Shown: one piece after another, positions 9,658-18,943 of the stretch
Layout of the letters: each line of letters opens with the position of its first letter
Position numbering within the stretch: position 1 is the first letter of the stretch
Assembly (NCBI RefSeq): GCF_000154785.2
Contig: NC_015730.1
Span: forward strand, 2,232,001-2,296,000
Length of the DNA: 64,000 bases
From: Roseobacter litoralis Och 149
Lineage (GTDB): Bacteria; Pseudomonadota; Alphaproteobacteria; Rhodobacterales; Rhodobacteraceae
Direction of reading: 5' to 3'
Notes under the pieces: model-generated
The model's input: the letters and a program-made list of their open reading frames with translations, nothing else
Told to the model about the DNA's origin: nothing
The model's database searches: none
Translations under genes and position numbers: made by a program

Positions 9658-10590
9658 TCAGATCGCCAGTTCCTTTGTCAGAAGACGATGCAAACGATCG
9701 CAAATGGGTGACATGGCATGACCGTTTCGCCGGATCAGGTGGTACGGTGACAGTATAAGTTCTTCTTTCAACTTTATTTCTATGAGCCCATCCGGACGTG
9801 TGGACAGTAAGAGATTTGCCACTTCCGCTGTGACAGCCGCAAGGGTGTCGCTTTTCAACAAATAGCCGACGGTGAAAACAAGCGATGCAGTGTCGATTAC
9901 GTCCAGCGGCGCGGATAGGTTGCGATTAACGAAGGCCTGTTCAATCGCATCCCGGATTGGCATGCCAGCGCCTTGGATGATCCAAGCTTGATCGACCAGA
10001 TCCTTGAACCCAAGGCCACCGTCGTTTTCCAGAGGGTGCCCGGCACGCGCCAACACGCGCACTTCTTCAACGCGACCGCGGCTGATTTCCAGTCGGTTTG
10101 CGTTTATGTGCGACGGAATGCGTGCCAGAACGATATCATAGGCATCGCGCAGCAGACCGTCCAAAAGCTCCATACTAGGTGCAACATCAATACTGACTTC
10201 AGCGAGCGGCGCCTCCTTTTTCAGGGCCTGAACTGTGGGCACCACATATCCAACGGCTGGGCCAGTTACTGCACCTATCCTGATCGTCCCCGCCTGCCCG
10301 GCTTGATAAGCGTTCAGATCAGAGACGGTCGAGCCCAACTGTCCGACAATTGCATCGGCATGACGACAGAAAACGCGGCCGATTTCAGTAGCGATCATTC
10401 CTTTTGGATTGCGAACAAACAACGGTTCTCCAACCAACCGCTCAATCTCCGCAAGCGTGCGCGATGCAGCAGGTTGCGAAATTGCCAGTTGATTGGCCGC
10501 GACAGAAAGCTGCCCTGTGTCCGCGATGGCGTGTACCAGTCGCAGATGCCGCAGGTTTAGGTTCTGGACGTCAAGTTTCACAAGCACCAC
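9658..10590 (-). CDS. gbpR: LysR-type regulator GbpR (sugar-binding protein operon)
   Basis: A 310-residue LysR regulator. The N-terminal winged helix (LRHLRLVHAIADTGQLSVAA, QLAISQPAASRTLAEIE) is followed by a periplasmic-binding-like co-inducer domain. Its divergent position next to chvE-gguA-gguB is that of GbpR in Agrobacterium and Azospirillum, where it controls the sugar-binding protein gene in response to galactose, arabinose or fucose. The GTG at 10590 is the longest start; no Shine-Dalgarno sequence is visible, and GTG 10581 is possible. Confidence 0.85.
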   Translation of the reverse strand: MVLVKLDVQNLNLRHLRLVHAIADTGQLSVAANQLAISQPAASRTLAEIERLVGEPLFVRNPKGMIATEIGRVFCRHADAIVGQLGSTVSDLNAYQAGQAGTIRIGAVTGPAVGYVVPTVQALKKEAPLAEVSIDVAPSMELLDGLLRDAYDIVLARIPSHINANRLEISRGRVEEVRVLARAGHPLENDGGLGFKDLVDQAWIIQGAGMPIRDAIEQAFVNRNLSAPLDVIDTASLVFTVGYLLKSDTLAAVTAEVANLLLSTRPDGLIEIKLKEELILSPYHLIRRNGHAMSPICDRLHRLLTKELAI

Positions 10591-10726
10591 ATGTCAAAAT
10601 TGGTATGTTAATGACCTTAGATGTAATTTGATTGTTATGCAATTTGGTTAGACTGTGATCTCCACTCGGCCAACTCAAGGCCGCTTTTGAACGGCGTTAA
10701 CGCTTGACACCAATGGGAGGATATTC
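10591..10726 (+). promoter_or_regulatory. Divergent gbpR/chvE control region
   Basis: This intergenic region holds a LysR-style dyad TTG-N9-CAA at 10628-10642 (TTGATTGTTATGCAA) in an AT-rich setting, and a strong ribosome site GGGAGGA just before the chvE ATG. LysR regulators normally bind such interrupted dyads in the shared intergenic region. The exact GbpR site is inference. Confidence 0.5.
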
Positions 10727-11794
10727 ATGAAAACTTATGTAAAAGGGCTCTCTGCCCTTGCGATCTCGCTTGGACTACTGGCCGCTCCGGTTATTGCCCA
10801 AGACAAAGGAACAGTCGGTATCGCTATGCCGACCAAATCTTCCGCGCGGTGGATTTCAGACGGCGAGTCCATGGTCAAGCAGTTTGAAGCCGCAGGCTAC
10901 GCAGTCGACCTGCAATATGCAGAAGATGACATCCCGAACCAGCTTGCCCAGATCGAGAACATGATCACCAAAGAAGTGGACGCCTTGGTGATCGCGGCGA
11001 TTGATGGCACGACACTATCAAACGCACTAGCCAATGCGGCAGCTCTGGACATTCCGGTGATTGCCTACGACCGCCTGATACGCGACAGCGGTGACGTCAA
11101 TTACTACGCGACGTTTGACAACTTCAAGGTCGGCGTTCAGCAGGCAAGCTCTCTTGTTGGCGGACTCGAACAGCGCTTTCCAGATGTTTCACCTTGGAAT
11201 GTCGAACTGTTCGGCGGCTCGCCCGACGACAACAATGCCTATTTCTTTTACAATGGCGCGATGAGCGTGCTGCAGCCCTTGATCGATAGCGGCAAAATCA
11301 ATGTAAGCTCTGGCCAGATGGGCATGGATACCGTCGGCACGCTGCGGTGGGATGGCGCGGTGGCGCAGGCGCGTATGGATAACCTGCTTTCGGCCCACTA
11401 CACGGATGCTCAGGTCCATGGTGTTCTGTCACCCTATGACGGATTGTCCATCGGCATTCTGTCGTCCCTCAAGGGTGTCGGCTATGGCTCTGGCGGTACA
11501 GAGATGCCGATCGTTTCCGGTCAGGATGCCGAGGTTCCTTCGGTCAAATCGATCCTCGCCGGGGAGCAGTATTCGACAGTCTTCAAGGACACCCGCGAGT
11601 TGGCCCGTGTCACTGTCGGCATGGTCGAGGCCTTGCTGCAGGGTGGCGAGCCAGAAATCAACGACACCGAAACCTATGATAACGGTGTGCTGGTTGTGCC
11701 GTCTTATCTGCTTGAACCGGTGTCCGTCGATGCAAGCAACTGGGAAGAAATTCTGATTGGGTCGGGCTATTACACGGCAGATCAGATCAAATGA
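10727..11794 (+). CDS. chvE: Multiple-sugar-binding periplasmic protein ChvE
   Basis: A 355-residue type-I periplasmic sugar-binding protein. A signal peptide ([20 protein letters not shown], cleavage near APVIAQ) precedes the mature N-terminus [20 protein letters not shown], typical of the XylF/ChvE branch with the conserved Arg/Trp sugar contact. It delivers aldoses such as galactose, arabinose or xylose to the GguAB transporter. It is the first gene of the operon and is separated from gguA by a strong hairpin, as is common where the binding protein is needed in excess. Confidence 0.92.
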   Translation: MKTYVKGLSALAISLGLLAAPVIAQDKGTVGIAMPTKSSARWISDGESMVKQFEAAGYAVDLQYAEDDIPNQLAQIENMITKEVDALVIAAIDGTTLSNALANAAALDIPVIAYDRLIRDSGDVNYYATFDNFKVGVQQASSLVGGLEQRFPDVSPWNVELFGGSPDDNNAYFFYNGAMSVLQPLIDSGKINVSSGQMGMDTVGTLRWDGAVAQARMDNLLSAHYTDAQVHGVLSPYDGLSIGILSSLKGVGYGSGGTEMPIVSGQDAEVPSVKSILAGEQYSTVFKDTRELARVTVGMVEALLQGGEPEINDTETYDNGVLVVPSYLLEPVSVDASNWEEILIGSGYYTADQIK

Positions 11795-11801
11795 TACTCC
11801 C

Positions 11802-11833
11802 CGGGGTGCGCCGTCAGGCGCGCCCCGTTTTTT
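11802..11833 (+). terminator. Strong intercistronic terminator/attenuator between chvE and gguA
   Basis: An 11-bp stem CGGGGTGCGCC / GGCGCGCCCCG around the loop GTCA, followed directly by six T. It should stop most transcripts after chvE and allow read-through for the transporter genes. Confidence 0.85.
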
Positions 11834-11848
11834 CGAGGGCTGCACCAT

Positions 11849-13369
11849 ATGACGACGCTTCTTGAAATGCGTGAAATCACGAAAACCTTCCCCGGAGTCC
11901 GCGCGCTCGATAACGTCTCTTTTTCTGTCAAAGAGGGCGAGATTCATGCGCTCGTCGGGGAAAACGGCGCGGGCAAATCCACCTTGATGAAGGTGCTGTC
12001 CGGCGTTTATCCTCATGGGGACTATCAGGGCGAAATCGTCTATGACGGCGAAAATATGACCTTTGGCGGCATCAGTGACAGCGAACGCCACGGGATCATC
12101 ATCATTCATCAGGAACTTGCGCTGATCCCCCTGCTGTCCATTGCGGAAAACATTTTCCTTGGCAATGAACGCGCCACCTCTGGCATTATATCATGGCAAG
12201 AGACGAACCGGCGTGCAGGTGACCTTCTGAAAAAGGTCGGTTTAAGCGATGCGCCACAAACGCCGGTGGACCGAATTGGTGTCGGCAAACAGCAACTTGT
12301 CGAGATCGCAAAAGCCTTATCCAAGGAGGTGCGGCTCTTGATCCTTGATGAGCCGACGGCGGCGCTCTCGGAATCTGACAGTCAGACCCTGCTCGATCTT
12401 ATTCTTGAGCTGAAAGAACAAGGCGTCACGTCTATTATCATCAGCCATAAGCTGAACGAAGTGCGTCGCGTAGCCGACACAATTACAGTGTTGCGAGACG
12501 GCGCGACCGTTGGCACCCGCGATGCACGTGCGGAAAAAATCACTGAGGATCAAATTGTACGCGATATGGTCGGTCGCAGCATGGAAAACCGATATCCCGC
12601 CCGCGCGCGAAATGCGGGCGATGTGCTGTTCGAGGTCGAGAACTGGTCCGTTACCCACCCCGAACACGCTGAGCGGCAAGTCGTAAAAGATGTCTCATTC
12701 AATGTTCGTGCCGGGGAAGTTGTCGGCATTGCGGGATTGATGGGCGCAGGCCGCACAGAATTAGCCATGAGCCTGTTTGGGCGAAGCTACGGGCGCAATG
12801 CAACGGGCACTGTTCGGATAAACGGTAAGGAAATCAATACGTCAACCGTCATACGCGCTATCCATGAAGGGTTGGCCTACGTCACCGAGGACCGCAAGGC
12901 GCTTGGATTGGTTCTGGACGAGACCATCCGCAAGAACATCACACTGTCAAACCTTCCGGCCGTTTCCAATACCGGCGTCCTCAACGCTCGCGCCGAGACA
13001 CAGGTCGCCGAGACCTATCGCACCGCGATGAACATACGCACGCCAAGTGTGTTCCAGAAGGTCATGAACCTGTCAGGCGGCAACCAACAAAAGGTCGTCC
13101 TTTCAAAATGGTTATTTTCCGAACCACGCGTGCTCATTCTTGATGAGCCAACCCGCGGTATAGACGTCGGTGCGAAATTCGAAATCTACGGCATCATCAA
13201 CGATCTGTCACAGCAAGGCAAAGGTGTCGTGATGATTTCCTCGGAGATGCCTGAACTGCTGGGCATGTGCGATCGCATTTACGTCATGAACGAAGGCGCA
13301 TTCGTCGGAGAACTCTCCGCCGAAGACGCCAGCCAAGAGCGCATTATGTCGCTGATTGTAACGGATTGA
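11849..13369 (+). CDS. gguA: Sugar ABC transporter ATP-binding protein GguA
   Basis: A 506-residue protein with two ABC cassettes in tandem, as in XylG/MglA/GguA. The first cassette has Walker [10 protein letters not shown] (about 36-44) and Walker [15 protein letters not shown]. The second has signature [14 protein letters not shown] and [15 protein letters not shown]. Its degenerate second Walker A (GLMGAGRTE) is usual for this family. It energises import of the ChvE-bound sugar together with GguB. It starts 15 bases after the attenuator hairpin. Confidence 0.93.
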   Translation: MTTLLEMREITKTFPGVRALDNVSFSVKEGEIHALVGENGAGKSTLMKVLSGVYPHGDYQGEIVYDGENMTFGGISDSERHGIIIIHQELALIPLLSIAENIFLGNERATSGIISWQETNRRAGDLLKKVGLSDAPQTPVDRIGVGKQQLVEIAKALSKEVRLLILDEPTAALSESDSQTLLDLILELKEQGVTSIIISHKLNEVRRVADTITVLRDGATVGTRDARAEKITEDQIVRDMVGRSMENRYPARARNAGDVLFEVENWSVTHPEHAERQVVKDVSFNVRAGEVVGIAGLMGAGRTELAMSLFGRSYGRNATGTVRINGKEINTSTVIRAIHEGLAYVTEDRKALGLVLDETIRKNITLSNLPAVSNTGVLNARAETQVAETYRTAMNIRTPSVFQKVMNLSGGNQQKVVLSKWLFSEPRVLILDEPTRGIDVGAKFEIYGIINDLSQQGKGVVMISSEMPELLGMCDRIYVMNEGAFVGELSAEDASQERIMSLIVTD

Positions 13370-13377
13370 GGAGCGAA

Positions 13378-14616
13378 ATGGCGGATACATCCACAAACGA
13401 GACCGCCGGATCAGGGCCGGACACGGGAATCGTCAAATACCTTGTTGCGCACCTGCGGGAATACGGCCTTCTTTTCGCATTGATAGCGATCATGGCATTC
13501 TTCCAGATTGTCACTGGCGGCACGCTGCTAAAGCCGGTCAACATCACCAACCTGTTTTTGCAAAACAGTTATATCATCATCATGGCGCTTGGCATGTTGA
13601 TCGTGATTGTGGGCGGCCATATTGATCTGTCTGTGGGATCGGTGATGGGCTTTGTCGGGGCTTTGGCCGCTGTCATGATGGTCAACTATGATTTGCCTGC
13701 CATTGTGGCCATCCCGGTTTGCCTGCTGGCAGGCACGTTAATCGGTGCCGCGCAGGGGTATTGGGTCGCCTATTGGAGCATTCCGTCCTTTATTGTCACG
13801 CTTGCGGGGATGCTGGTGTTCCGTGGCGCCTCGCTTTGGCTGCTGGAAGGTCAATCGGTTGGCCCCTTCCCTCCCGGCTTTCAGCTTCTCTCGACTGGTT
13901 TTGTGCCCGACCTGCTTTCTCCCTTGGGCGATGCAGTAAAGTCGGTGACCGGTGACAAGCGGGTGAACGGGCTATCAATCGCGGTGGGTTTTGTGGCCGT
14001 CATCGTGATTGTCTGGACGGGTATGCGCACGCGGGCTCAAAATAAAACCTACGGCGTCGAAGGTGAGCCGAAAGCCTTTTTCATTGCCCGCAACGTGATC
14101 GTGGGCGGTGCAATTCTTTTCTTGTTGTACAAACTGTCGACCTTCCGTGGCCTGCCAAACGTGCTTGTCACCATGGGTATCTTAACGATGATCTACGCCT
14201 TCATCACCGAACGCACGACATTGGGTCGCCGCATTTATGCGCTGGGAGGTAACGTGAAGGCGGCCAAACTCTCGGGTGTGGCCACTGAACGGCTGACGTT
14301 TCTGACTTTCGTCAACATGGGATTTCTTGCGGCACTTGCTGGCCTGATTTTTGCCGCGCGCCTGAACACCGCCACGCCAAAAGCAGGGTTCGCGCTTGAA
14401 CTTGACGTCATTGCGGCTGTCTTCATTGGCGGTGCATCCATGTCCGGTGGCGTCGGCAAAATCGTCGGTGCGGTGGTCGGGGCATTCATCATGGGCGTGA
14501 TGAACAACGGCATGTCCATCATGGGTATCGGGATTGACTACCAGCAGATGATCAAGGGCCTTGTGCTGCTCGCCGCCGTCATTTTCGACGTTTACAACAA
14601 ACAAAAGCAGGGTTGA
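13378..14616 (+). CDS. gguB: Sugar ABC transporter permease GguB
   Basis: A 412-residue inner-membrane permease of the XylH/MmsB/GguB type with about ten hydrophobic segments and the family loop ALGGNVKAAKLSGVATERL. The start at 13378 is chosen because GAGGAGCG precedes it directly and the upstream extension is Arg-rich and overlaps gguA in another frame. It forms the channel for the sugar carried by ChvE. Its stop is one base before the start of the dehydratase. Confidence 0.92.
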   Translation: MADTSTNETAGSGPDTGIVKYLVAHLREYGLLFALIAIMAFFQIVTGGTLLKPVNITNLFLQNSYIIIMALGMLIVIVGGHIDLSVGSVMGFVGALAAVMMVNYDLPAIVAIPVCLLAGTLIGAAQGYWVAYWSIPSFIVTLAGMLVFRGASLWLLEGQSVGPFPPGFQLLSTGFVPDLLSPLGDAVKSVTGDKRVNGLSIAVGFVAVIVIVWTGMRTRAQNKTYGVEGEPKAFFIARNVIVGGAILFLLYKLSTFRGLPNVLVTMGILTMIYAFITERTTLGRRIYALGGNVKAAKLSGVATERLTFLTFVNMGFLAALAGLIFAARLNTATPKAGFALELDVIAAVFIGGASMSGGVGKIVGAVVGAFIMGVMNNGMSIMGIGIDYQQMIKGLVLLAAVIFDVYNKQKQG

Positions 14617-14617
14617 T

Positions 14618-16360
14618 ATGACTTTCAAACCCGCCGAATGGCCCCGCAAACTGCGTTCTCAGGAATGGTATGGCGGCACCAGCCGCGATCACATTTATCA
14701 CCGTGGATGGATGAAAAATCAGGGCCATCCTCATGATCTGTTCGACGGTCGCCCTGTCATCGGCATTCTCAACACATGGTCGGAACTGACACCCTGCAAC
14801 GGGCACCTTCGGGAACTGGCCGAGAAAGTAAAAGCCGGCGTTTGGGAAGCCGGCGGCTTTCCATTGGAAGTGCCCGTGTTTTCCGCCTCTGAAAATACCT
14901 ATCGCCCCACGGCAATGATGTATCGCAATCTCGCAGCCATGACCGTCGAAGAGACCATGCGCGCGCAACCCATTGACGGCGTCGTTTTGATGGTGGGTTG
15001 TGACAAGACGACACCGTCACTGATTATGGGTGCAGCCTCCACCGACCTGCCCTCAATCGTGGTAACGGGTGGGCCAATGCTGAACGGATGGTTTCGGGGC
15101 GAACGCGTCGGGGCCGGTACTCACCTGTGGCGTTTTTCAGAGGCCGTGAAAGCCGGGGAAATGACGCAAGACGACTTCATCGAAGCCGAAGCCGCGGTGA
15201 CGCGCTCATCCGGCACATGCAACACCATGGGCACAGCCTCGTCGATGGCGAGCATGACCGAAGCTCTTGGCATGGCTCTGTCGGGCAACGCGGCCATCCC
15301 AGCCGTGGATTCACGCCGCCGCGTGATGGCCCAAATGACAGGGCGACGGATCGTTCAGATGGTAAAGGACGATCTGAAACCTTCCGACATCATGACCCGG
15401 CAAGCTTTTGAAAACGCGATCAGGGTGAACGGTGCGATTGGCGGGTCAACAAACGCTGTTGTGCATCTGTTGGCTATGGCAGGTCGGGCTGGGGTTGAGT
15501 TGACCCTTGATGACTGGGATCGTCTTGGTCGCGATGTCCCCACCATCGTCAATCTGCAACCCTCGGGCAAATACCTGATGGAGGAGTTTTACTATGCAGG
15601 CGGTTTGCCTGTTGTCCTGAAATGCCTTGGCGAGGCCGGGAAATTGCACAAAGAAGCCCTTACTGTTTCGGGAGGTTCCATCTGGGACGAAGTCAAAGAC
15701 GCCCAAAACTGGAACGAAGATGTCATTCGCCCCGTCGACCGCCCGCTTACAAAAAGCGGTGGCATCGCTGTTTTGAGGGGGAACCTCGCCCCGCTGGGGG
15801 CGGTGCTCAAACCTTCTGCGGCCACGCCTGCACTGATGACGCATACCGGGCGCGCAGTCGTGTTCGAGGACATCGACGATTATAAGGCACAGATCAACGA
15901 CGATGCGTTGGATGTGGACGAAACCTGCATTCTGGTGCTGAAAATGTGCGGCCCGCGTGGCTATCCCGGCATGCCCGAGGTGGGCAATATGGGCCTGCCA
16001 CCCAAGGTACTCAAGAAAGGCATCAAAGACATGATCCGGATCTCGGATGCGCGCATGTCCGGCACCGCGTATGGCACAGTCATCCTGCATACCACGCCCG
16101 AGGCAGCACTTGGTGGGCCTTTAGCCGTCGTGCGAAACCACGACACAATCACCGTTGATGTTCCAAACCGCAGCCTGACCCTGAACATTTCGGATGCCGA
16201 GCTTGCTGCACGTATTGAGGCTCTGAAACCTGCAGATCTCGCACCTGCTGGAGGGTATGGGCTGCTGTTTCATGATCACGTTTTAGGTGCGGACACCGGC
16301 GCGGACTTTGACTTTCTCGTCGGGTGCCGGGGCAACGACGTTCCAAAGGATAGCCACTGA
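14618..16360 (+). CDS. Sugar-acid dehydratase of the IlvD/EDD family (arabinonate/galactonate/xylonate type)
   Basis: A 580-residue IlvD/Edd-family enzyme. Cys60, Cys128 (in GCDKTTPS) and Cys201 (in SSGTCNTMGTASSM) correspond to the [2Fe-2S] cluster ligands of pentonate dehydratases. The opening KLRSQEWYGG and HRGWMKNQG is typical of sugar-acid rather than branched-chain dehydratases. It removes water from an aldonate to give the 2-keto-3-deoxy acid. Sitting between the sugar importer and a sugar 1-dehydrogenase, it is the middle step of a non-phosphorylating oxidative route. The lactonase and downstream aldolase or dehydrogenase are not in the window. Confidence 0.88.
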   Translation: MTFKPAEWPRKLRSQEWYGGTSRDHIYHRGWMKNQGHPHDLFDGRPVIGILNTWSELTPCNGHLRELAEKVKAGVWEAGGFPLEVPVFSASENTYRPTAMMYRNLAAMTVEETMRAQPIDGVVLMVGCDKTTPSLIMGAASTDLPSIVVTGGPMLNGWFRGERVGAGTHLWRFSEAVKAGEMTQDDFIEAEAAVTRSSGTCNTMGTASSMASMTEALGMALSGNAAIPAVDSRRRVMAQMTGRRIVQMVKDDLKPSDIMTRQAFENAIRVNGAIGGSTNAVVHLLAMAGRAGVELTLDDWDRLGRDVPTIVNLQPSGKYLMEEFYYAGGLPVVLKCLGEAGKLHKEALTVSGGSIWDEVKDAQNWNEDVIRPVDRPLTKSGGIAVLRGNLAPLGAVLKPSAATPALMTHTGRAVVFEDIDDYKAQINDDALDVDETCILVLKMCGPRGYPGMPEVGNMGLPPKVLKKGIKDMIRISDARMSGTAYGTVILHTTPEAALGGPLAVVRNHDTITVDVPNRSLTLNISDAELAARIEALKPADLAPAGGYGLLFHDHVLGADTGADFDFLVGCRGNDVPKDSH

Positions 16361-17283
16361 TGCCACATTCAATCGCTCTCGTCGGCATCGGGAAAATCGC
16401 CCGCGACCAACACATTCCCGCAATCGCGGGCAACGCTGACTTCACCCTTAGCGCGACAGCCAGCCGCAACGCAGAAGTCGGAGGCATCACCGCCTACCGC
16501 AGCCTCGCTGATCTGCTTCAGGCTGCACCGGATATCACCTGCGTCTCGCTCGCGACGCCCCCGCAAGTACGCTATGGCGACGCCCGGCGTGCGCTTGAAG
16601 CAGGACGGCACGTGATGCTCGAAAAACCACCCGGTGCAACCCTTTCGGAGGTACAGGCCCTGGAACGGCTGGCTGCTGAAAAAGGTGTCACGCTTTTCGC
16701 GACCTGGCATTCGCGCCATGCGGCCTCAGTGGCTGCAACCCGAGACTGGCTGGCGGATCGCAAAATCCAAAGGCTGCACATCGACTGGAGGGAGGACGTA
16801 AGGCACTGGCATCCGGGACAAGACTGGATCTGGGAGGCAGGCGGTCTGGGCGTCTTTGATCCCGGTATCAACGCGCTCTCGGTGCTTACCGCGATCCTGC
16901 CTGAACCGGTACACTTGCAAAAAGCGACCCTTTCTTTCCCGGCAAATCGCGATACGCCTGTGGCTGTTGATCTGACATTTGAGCCGTTGGGTGATGCGCC
17001 CATTACTGCTGCGTTCGACTGGTTGGAACAAGGTCCGCCAAAATGGAACATCCACATCGACACAGATGCCGGAAACGCGATCCTCAGCGAGGGTGGCGCG
17101 CGATTGACGATAGACGGCCATGAAACATCCGCGGGTGAGGATCAGGAATATCCAGCGCTTTACGCCCGTTTTGCCGAATTGATTGCCGCAGGAACGAGGG
17201 AAGTTGACCTCTCTCCCATGACGCATGTTGCCGACGCCTTCACTCTTGGCCGCCGCGTCATAACTGCTCCTTTTGAATGGTAG
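16360..17283 (+). CDS. Aldose 1-dehydrogenase (D-galactose/L-arabinose type), Gfo/Idh family
   Basis: A 307-residue Gfo/Idh protein with Rossmann motif ALVGIGKIARDQHIPAIAGN and the sequence style of D-galactose 1-dehydrogenase (Gal) and Azospirillum L-arabinose 1-dehydrogenase, including LEKPPGATLSEVQALE, ATWHSRHAASV and the WREDVRHWHPGQDWIWE active-site segment. It oxidises the imported aldose to its lactone with NAD(P)+. It overlaps the dehydratase stop by one base (TGATG) and closes the operon. Confidence 0.85.
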   Translation: MPHSIALVGIGKIARDQHIPAIAGNADFTLSATASRNAEVGGITAYRSLADLLQAAPDITCVSLATPPQVRYGDARRALEAGRHVMLEKPPGATLSEVQALERLAAEKGVTLFATWHSRHAASVAATRDWLADRKIQRLHIDWREDVRHWHPGQDWIWEAGGLGVFDPGINALSVLTAILPEPVHLQKATLSFPANRDTPVAVDLTFEPLGDAPITAAFDWLEQGPPKWNIHIDTDAGNAILSEGGARLTIDGHETSAGEDQEYPALYARFAELIAAGTREVDLSPMTHVADAFTLGRRVITAPFEW

Positions 17284-17564
17284 AAACATGCTGAAAACAC
17301 CATTTACTGCGCTTGTACCCGCGTCGGATTGACCTGAGCCGTGCAAATGGAAAATTCGACCTCTATCCCGTCTCGTAAGCGCCACTGGTGTCGAAGCATT
17401 CAGCCATATCGCCGAACACGTTTTATTTTCACAGCCTTGTAAAAAGTTCACTGGATCAGCGCAGGTAATAAGTCCGCAGAATATCAGCCGGCAGAGATGC
17501 TTTGGACCCTCGTCGCACCGGTGCCGGTGAACAGCCCCTCCCTCATAACTGTTCAATAAAACAG

Positions 17565-17586
17565 AAAAATCCGGCCGCAGCCGGAT
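17565..17586 (-). terminator. Leftward hairpin with T-tract
   Basis: Read leftward, ATCCGG pairs with CCGGAT around a six-base loop and is followed by TTTTT. It could end leftward transcription from the IS remnant and response-regulator side and separates that from the sugar operon. Confidence 0.6.
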
Positions 17587-17669
17587 CGGGAGAAACGTTT
17601 CTTTAGGGTAAATGGCGGAGGGAGCGCGACTGACGTCGAACCTTCTCCACTACCTAAGTCATTGTTTTT

Positions 17670-18059
17670 TTAACACGGGCCTTCGGTTTGAATTCCATCT
17701 GATGCAAACGCGACTGAGATCCAACTCGCAATTATAGCCCCGCTCCACTCATGATCCACCGCCCACCAAAGACAACGCCGTTCCCCATTTCCCTTCACAA
17801 AAACCTCGTCCAGATGCCACTGCCAGTTCGAATATGACCGCATCTGCTGCACCCGTTTTCGTCAGATCTCAGGGGCGAACATCGGCCCGAATCTACTCCA
17901 CCAGTAGAGCACCGTTTCATGACTTATATCGATGCCCCACTCATGTAGCAGGTCCTCGACGTTTCGGAGCGAAAGTGGAAATCGAACGTACATAATGACC
18001 GCCAAGCGGATGATTTCGGGACCGCAATGAGAGTACCTGAATGGGTCCGGTTTCATCAT
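17670..18059 (-). pseudogene. IS6-family transposase, N-terminal remnant
   Basis: From ATG 18059 the frame reads MMKPDPFRYSHCGPEIIRLA and continues through the typical IS6 motifs YVRFPLSLRNVEDLLHEWGI and DISHETVLYWWSRFGPMFAP. It then meets an in-frame TGA at 17862-17864 and resumes in the same frame with QQMRSYSNWQWHLDEVFVKG, which contains the first catalytic Asp (WHLDE). Similarity ends after AVDHE, so the C-terminal half is gone. It is one of two IS6 relics that bracket the iodate-reductase block. Confidence 0.88.
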
Positions 18060-18097
18060 GAGAGTAGGCTACGGGAACGCCTTGACCGCCTACACAC

Positions 18098-18117
18098 AAA
18101 TCCTTCTGACAAGACCG
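18098..18117. repeat. Inner terminal repeat of the left IS6 relic
   Basis: The 20 bases upstream of the left IS6 transposase start, centred on TCCTTCTGACAAGACC, match the reverse complement of the end of the right IS6 relic (TCCGTCTGACAGCACC core) at about 16 of 21 aligned positions by eye. That is what the two ends of related IS6 elements should look like. It lies 17 bases from the stop of the response regulator. Confidence 0.6.
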
Positions 18118-18133
18118 GCGCCATGCTTAGCGA

Positions 18134-18859
18134 TTATGAATTGTCTCTTGCGTCGCTGACTTGCTGTAGCTCAGCGGCGAACACATAGCCTTGCCCGTGG
18201 ACGGCGCGGATAAGCGACGCACTTTCATTAGTCAAATCAATCTTGCGACGTAGCCGCGTGACATGCGCGTCTATCGACCGGTCCGTCACCGTGATGTTCG
18301 TGCCATAAAGCAGTTCCATGATCGTAGCCCGTGAAAGGACTTCGTTCGCATTTTCTACCAGAGCATAGAGCAGCGTGAATTCGGTATTAGTCAGGGGAAC
18401 AATCGTGTCGTTCTCCAAATTAACCAATTTGCGTTGAGAGAGGCTGAGTTCCAGCCCCATGAAGCGGATCGAATGCGCTTCCTTTATCTCGCTCGAGGCC
18501 GCGCGTCTGAGCACTGACCTGATCCGGGCGAGTAGTTCTCGCGGCTCATACGGTTTGGTCACATAGTCGTCGGCTCCGATCTCGAGACCGACAATGCGGT
18601 CATAAACCTCGTCACGCGCGGTCAACATAATGACCGGCGTCTGCGAATTGTGTCGGATTTCACCAGCTATTTCTAAGCCGTCTACATCCGGCAAATTCAG
18701 GTCCAGAACCACCAATGCAAAAGAGGCTGAACTTAGCAACTTACGCGCATCGCTGCCGGTCGCGGCGATGCGCGTATCAAACCCCTGTTTGTCCAGAAAC
18801 CGCTTTAGGAAAGCCGTCAATTGACCGTCGTCATCGACAACTAGGATACGGTTGTTCAT
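18134..18859 (-). CDS. OmpR/PhoB-family response regulator
   Basis: A 241-residue regulator with a receiver domain (acidic pocket DDD at 9-11, phospho-acceptor Asp53 in LVVLDLNLPD, conserved Lys in YVTKPYEP) and a C-terminal winged helix (SIDAHVTRLRRKIDL, IRAVHGQGYVF). It is divergent from the hybrid sensor kinase, 33 bases away from its longest frame, so the two form a two-component pair. OmpR-type regulators bind tandem half-sites spaced about 10 bp, and such an array lies just before the peroxidase-Rieske-molybdoenzyme operon. Confidence 0.92.
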   Translation of the reverse strand: MNNRILVVDDDGQLTAFLKRFLDKQGFDTRIAATGSDARKLLSSASFALVVLDLNLPDVDGLEIAGEIRHNSQTPVIMLTARDEVYDRIVGLEIGADDYVTKPYEPRELLARIRSVLRRAASSEIKEAHSIRFMGLELSLSQRKLVNLENDTIVPLTNTEFTLLYALVENANEVLSRATIMELLYGTNITVTDRSIDAHVTRLRRKIDLTNESASLIRAVHGQGYVFAAELQQVSDARDNS

Positions 18860-18943
18860 GCGCTTCTTTCCATTCTGCTGCTACCTGCTATCTTGCGAAT
18901 TCCGGAAGCGTTTACAACCGGCTCTTGTTCAAGGTCGATTTTT

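Noticed and set aside
17604..17640. Sequence resembling a tRNA 3' end on the minus strand (GGTTCGA ... CCTCCGCCA)
   Set aside because: It has a T-loop-like and a CCA-like part, but no cloverleaf can be built upstream and it does not match the tRNA-Ser end well enough to be its partner attachment site.
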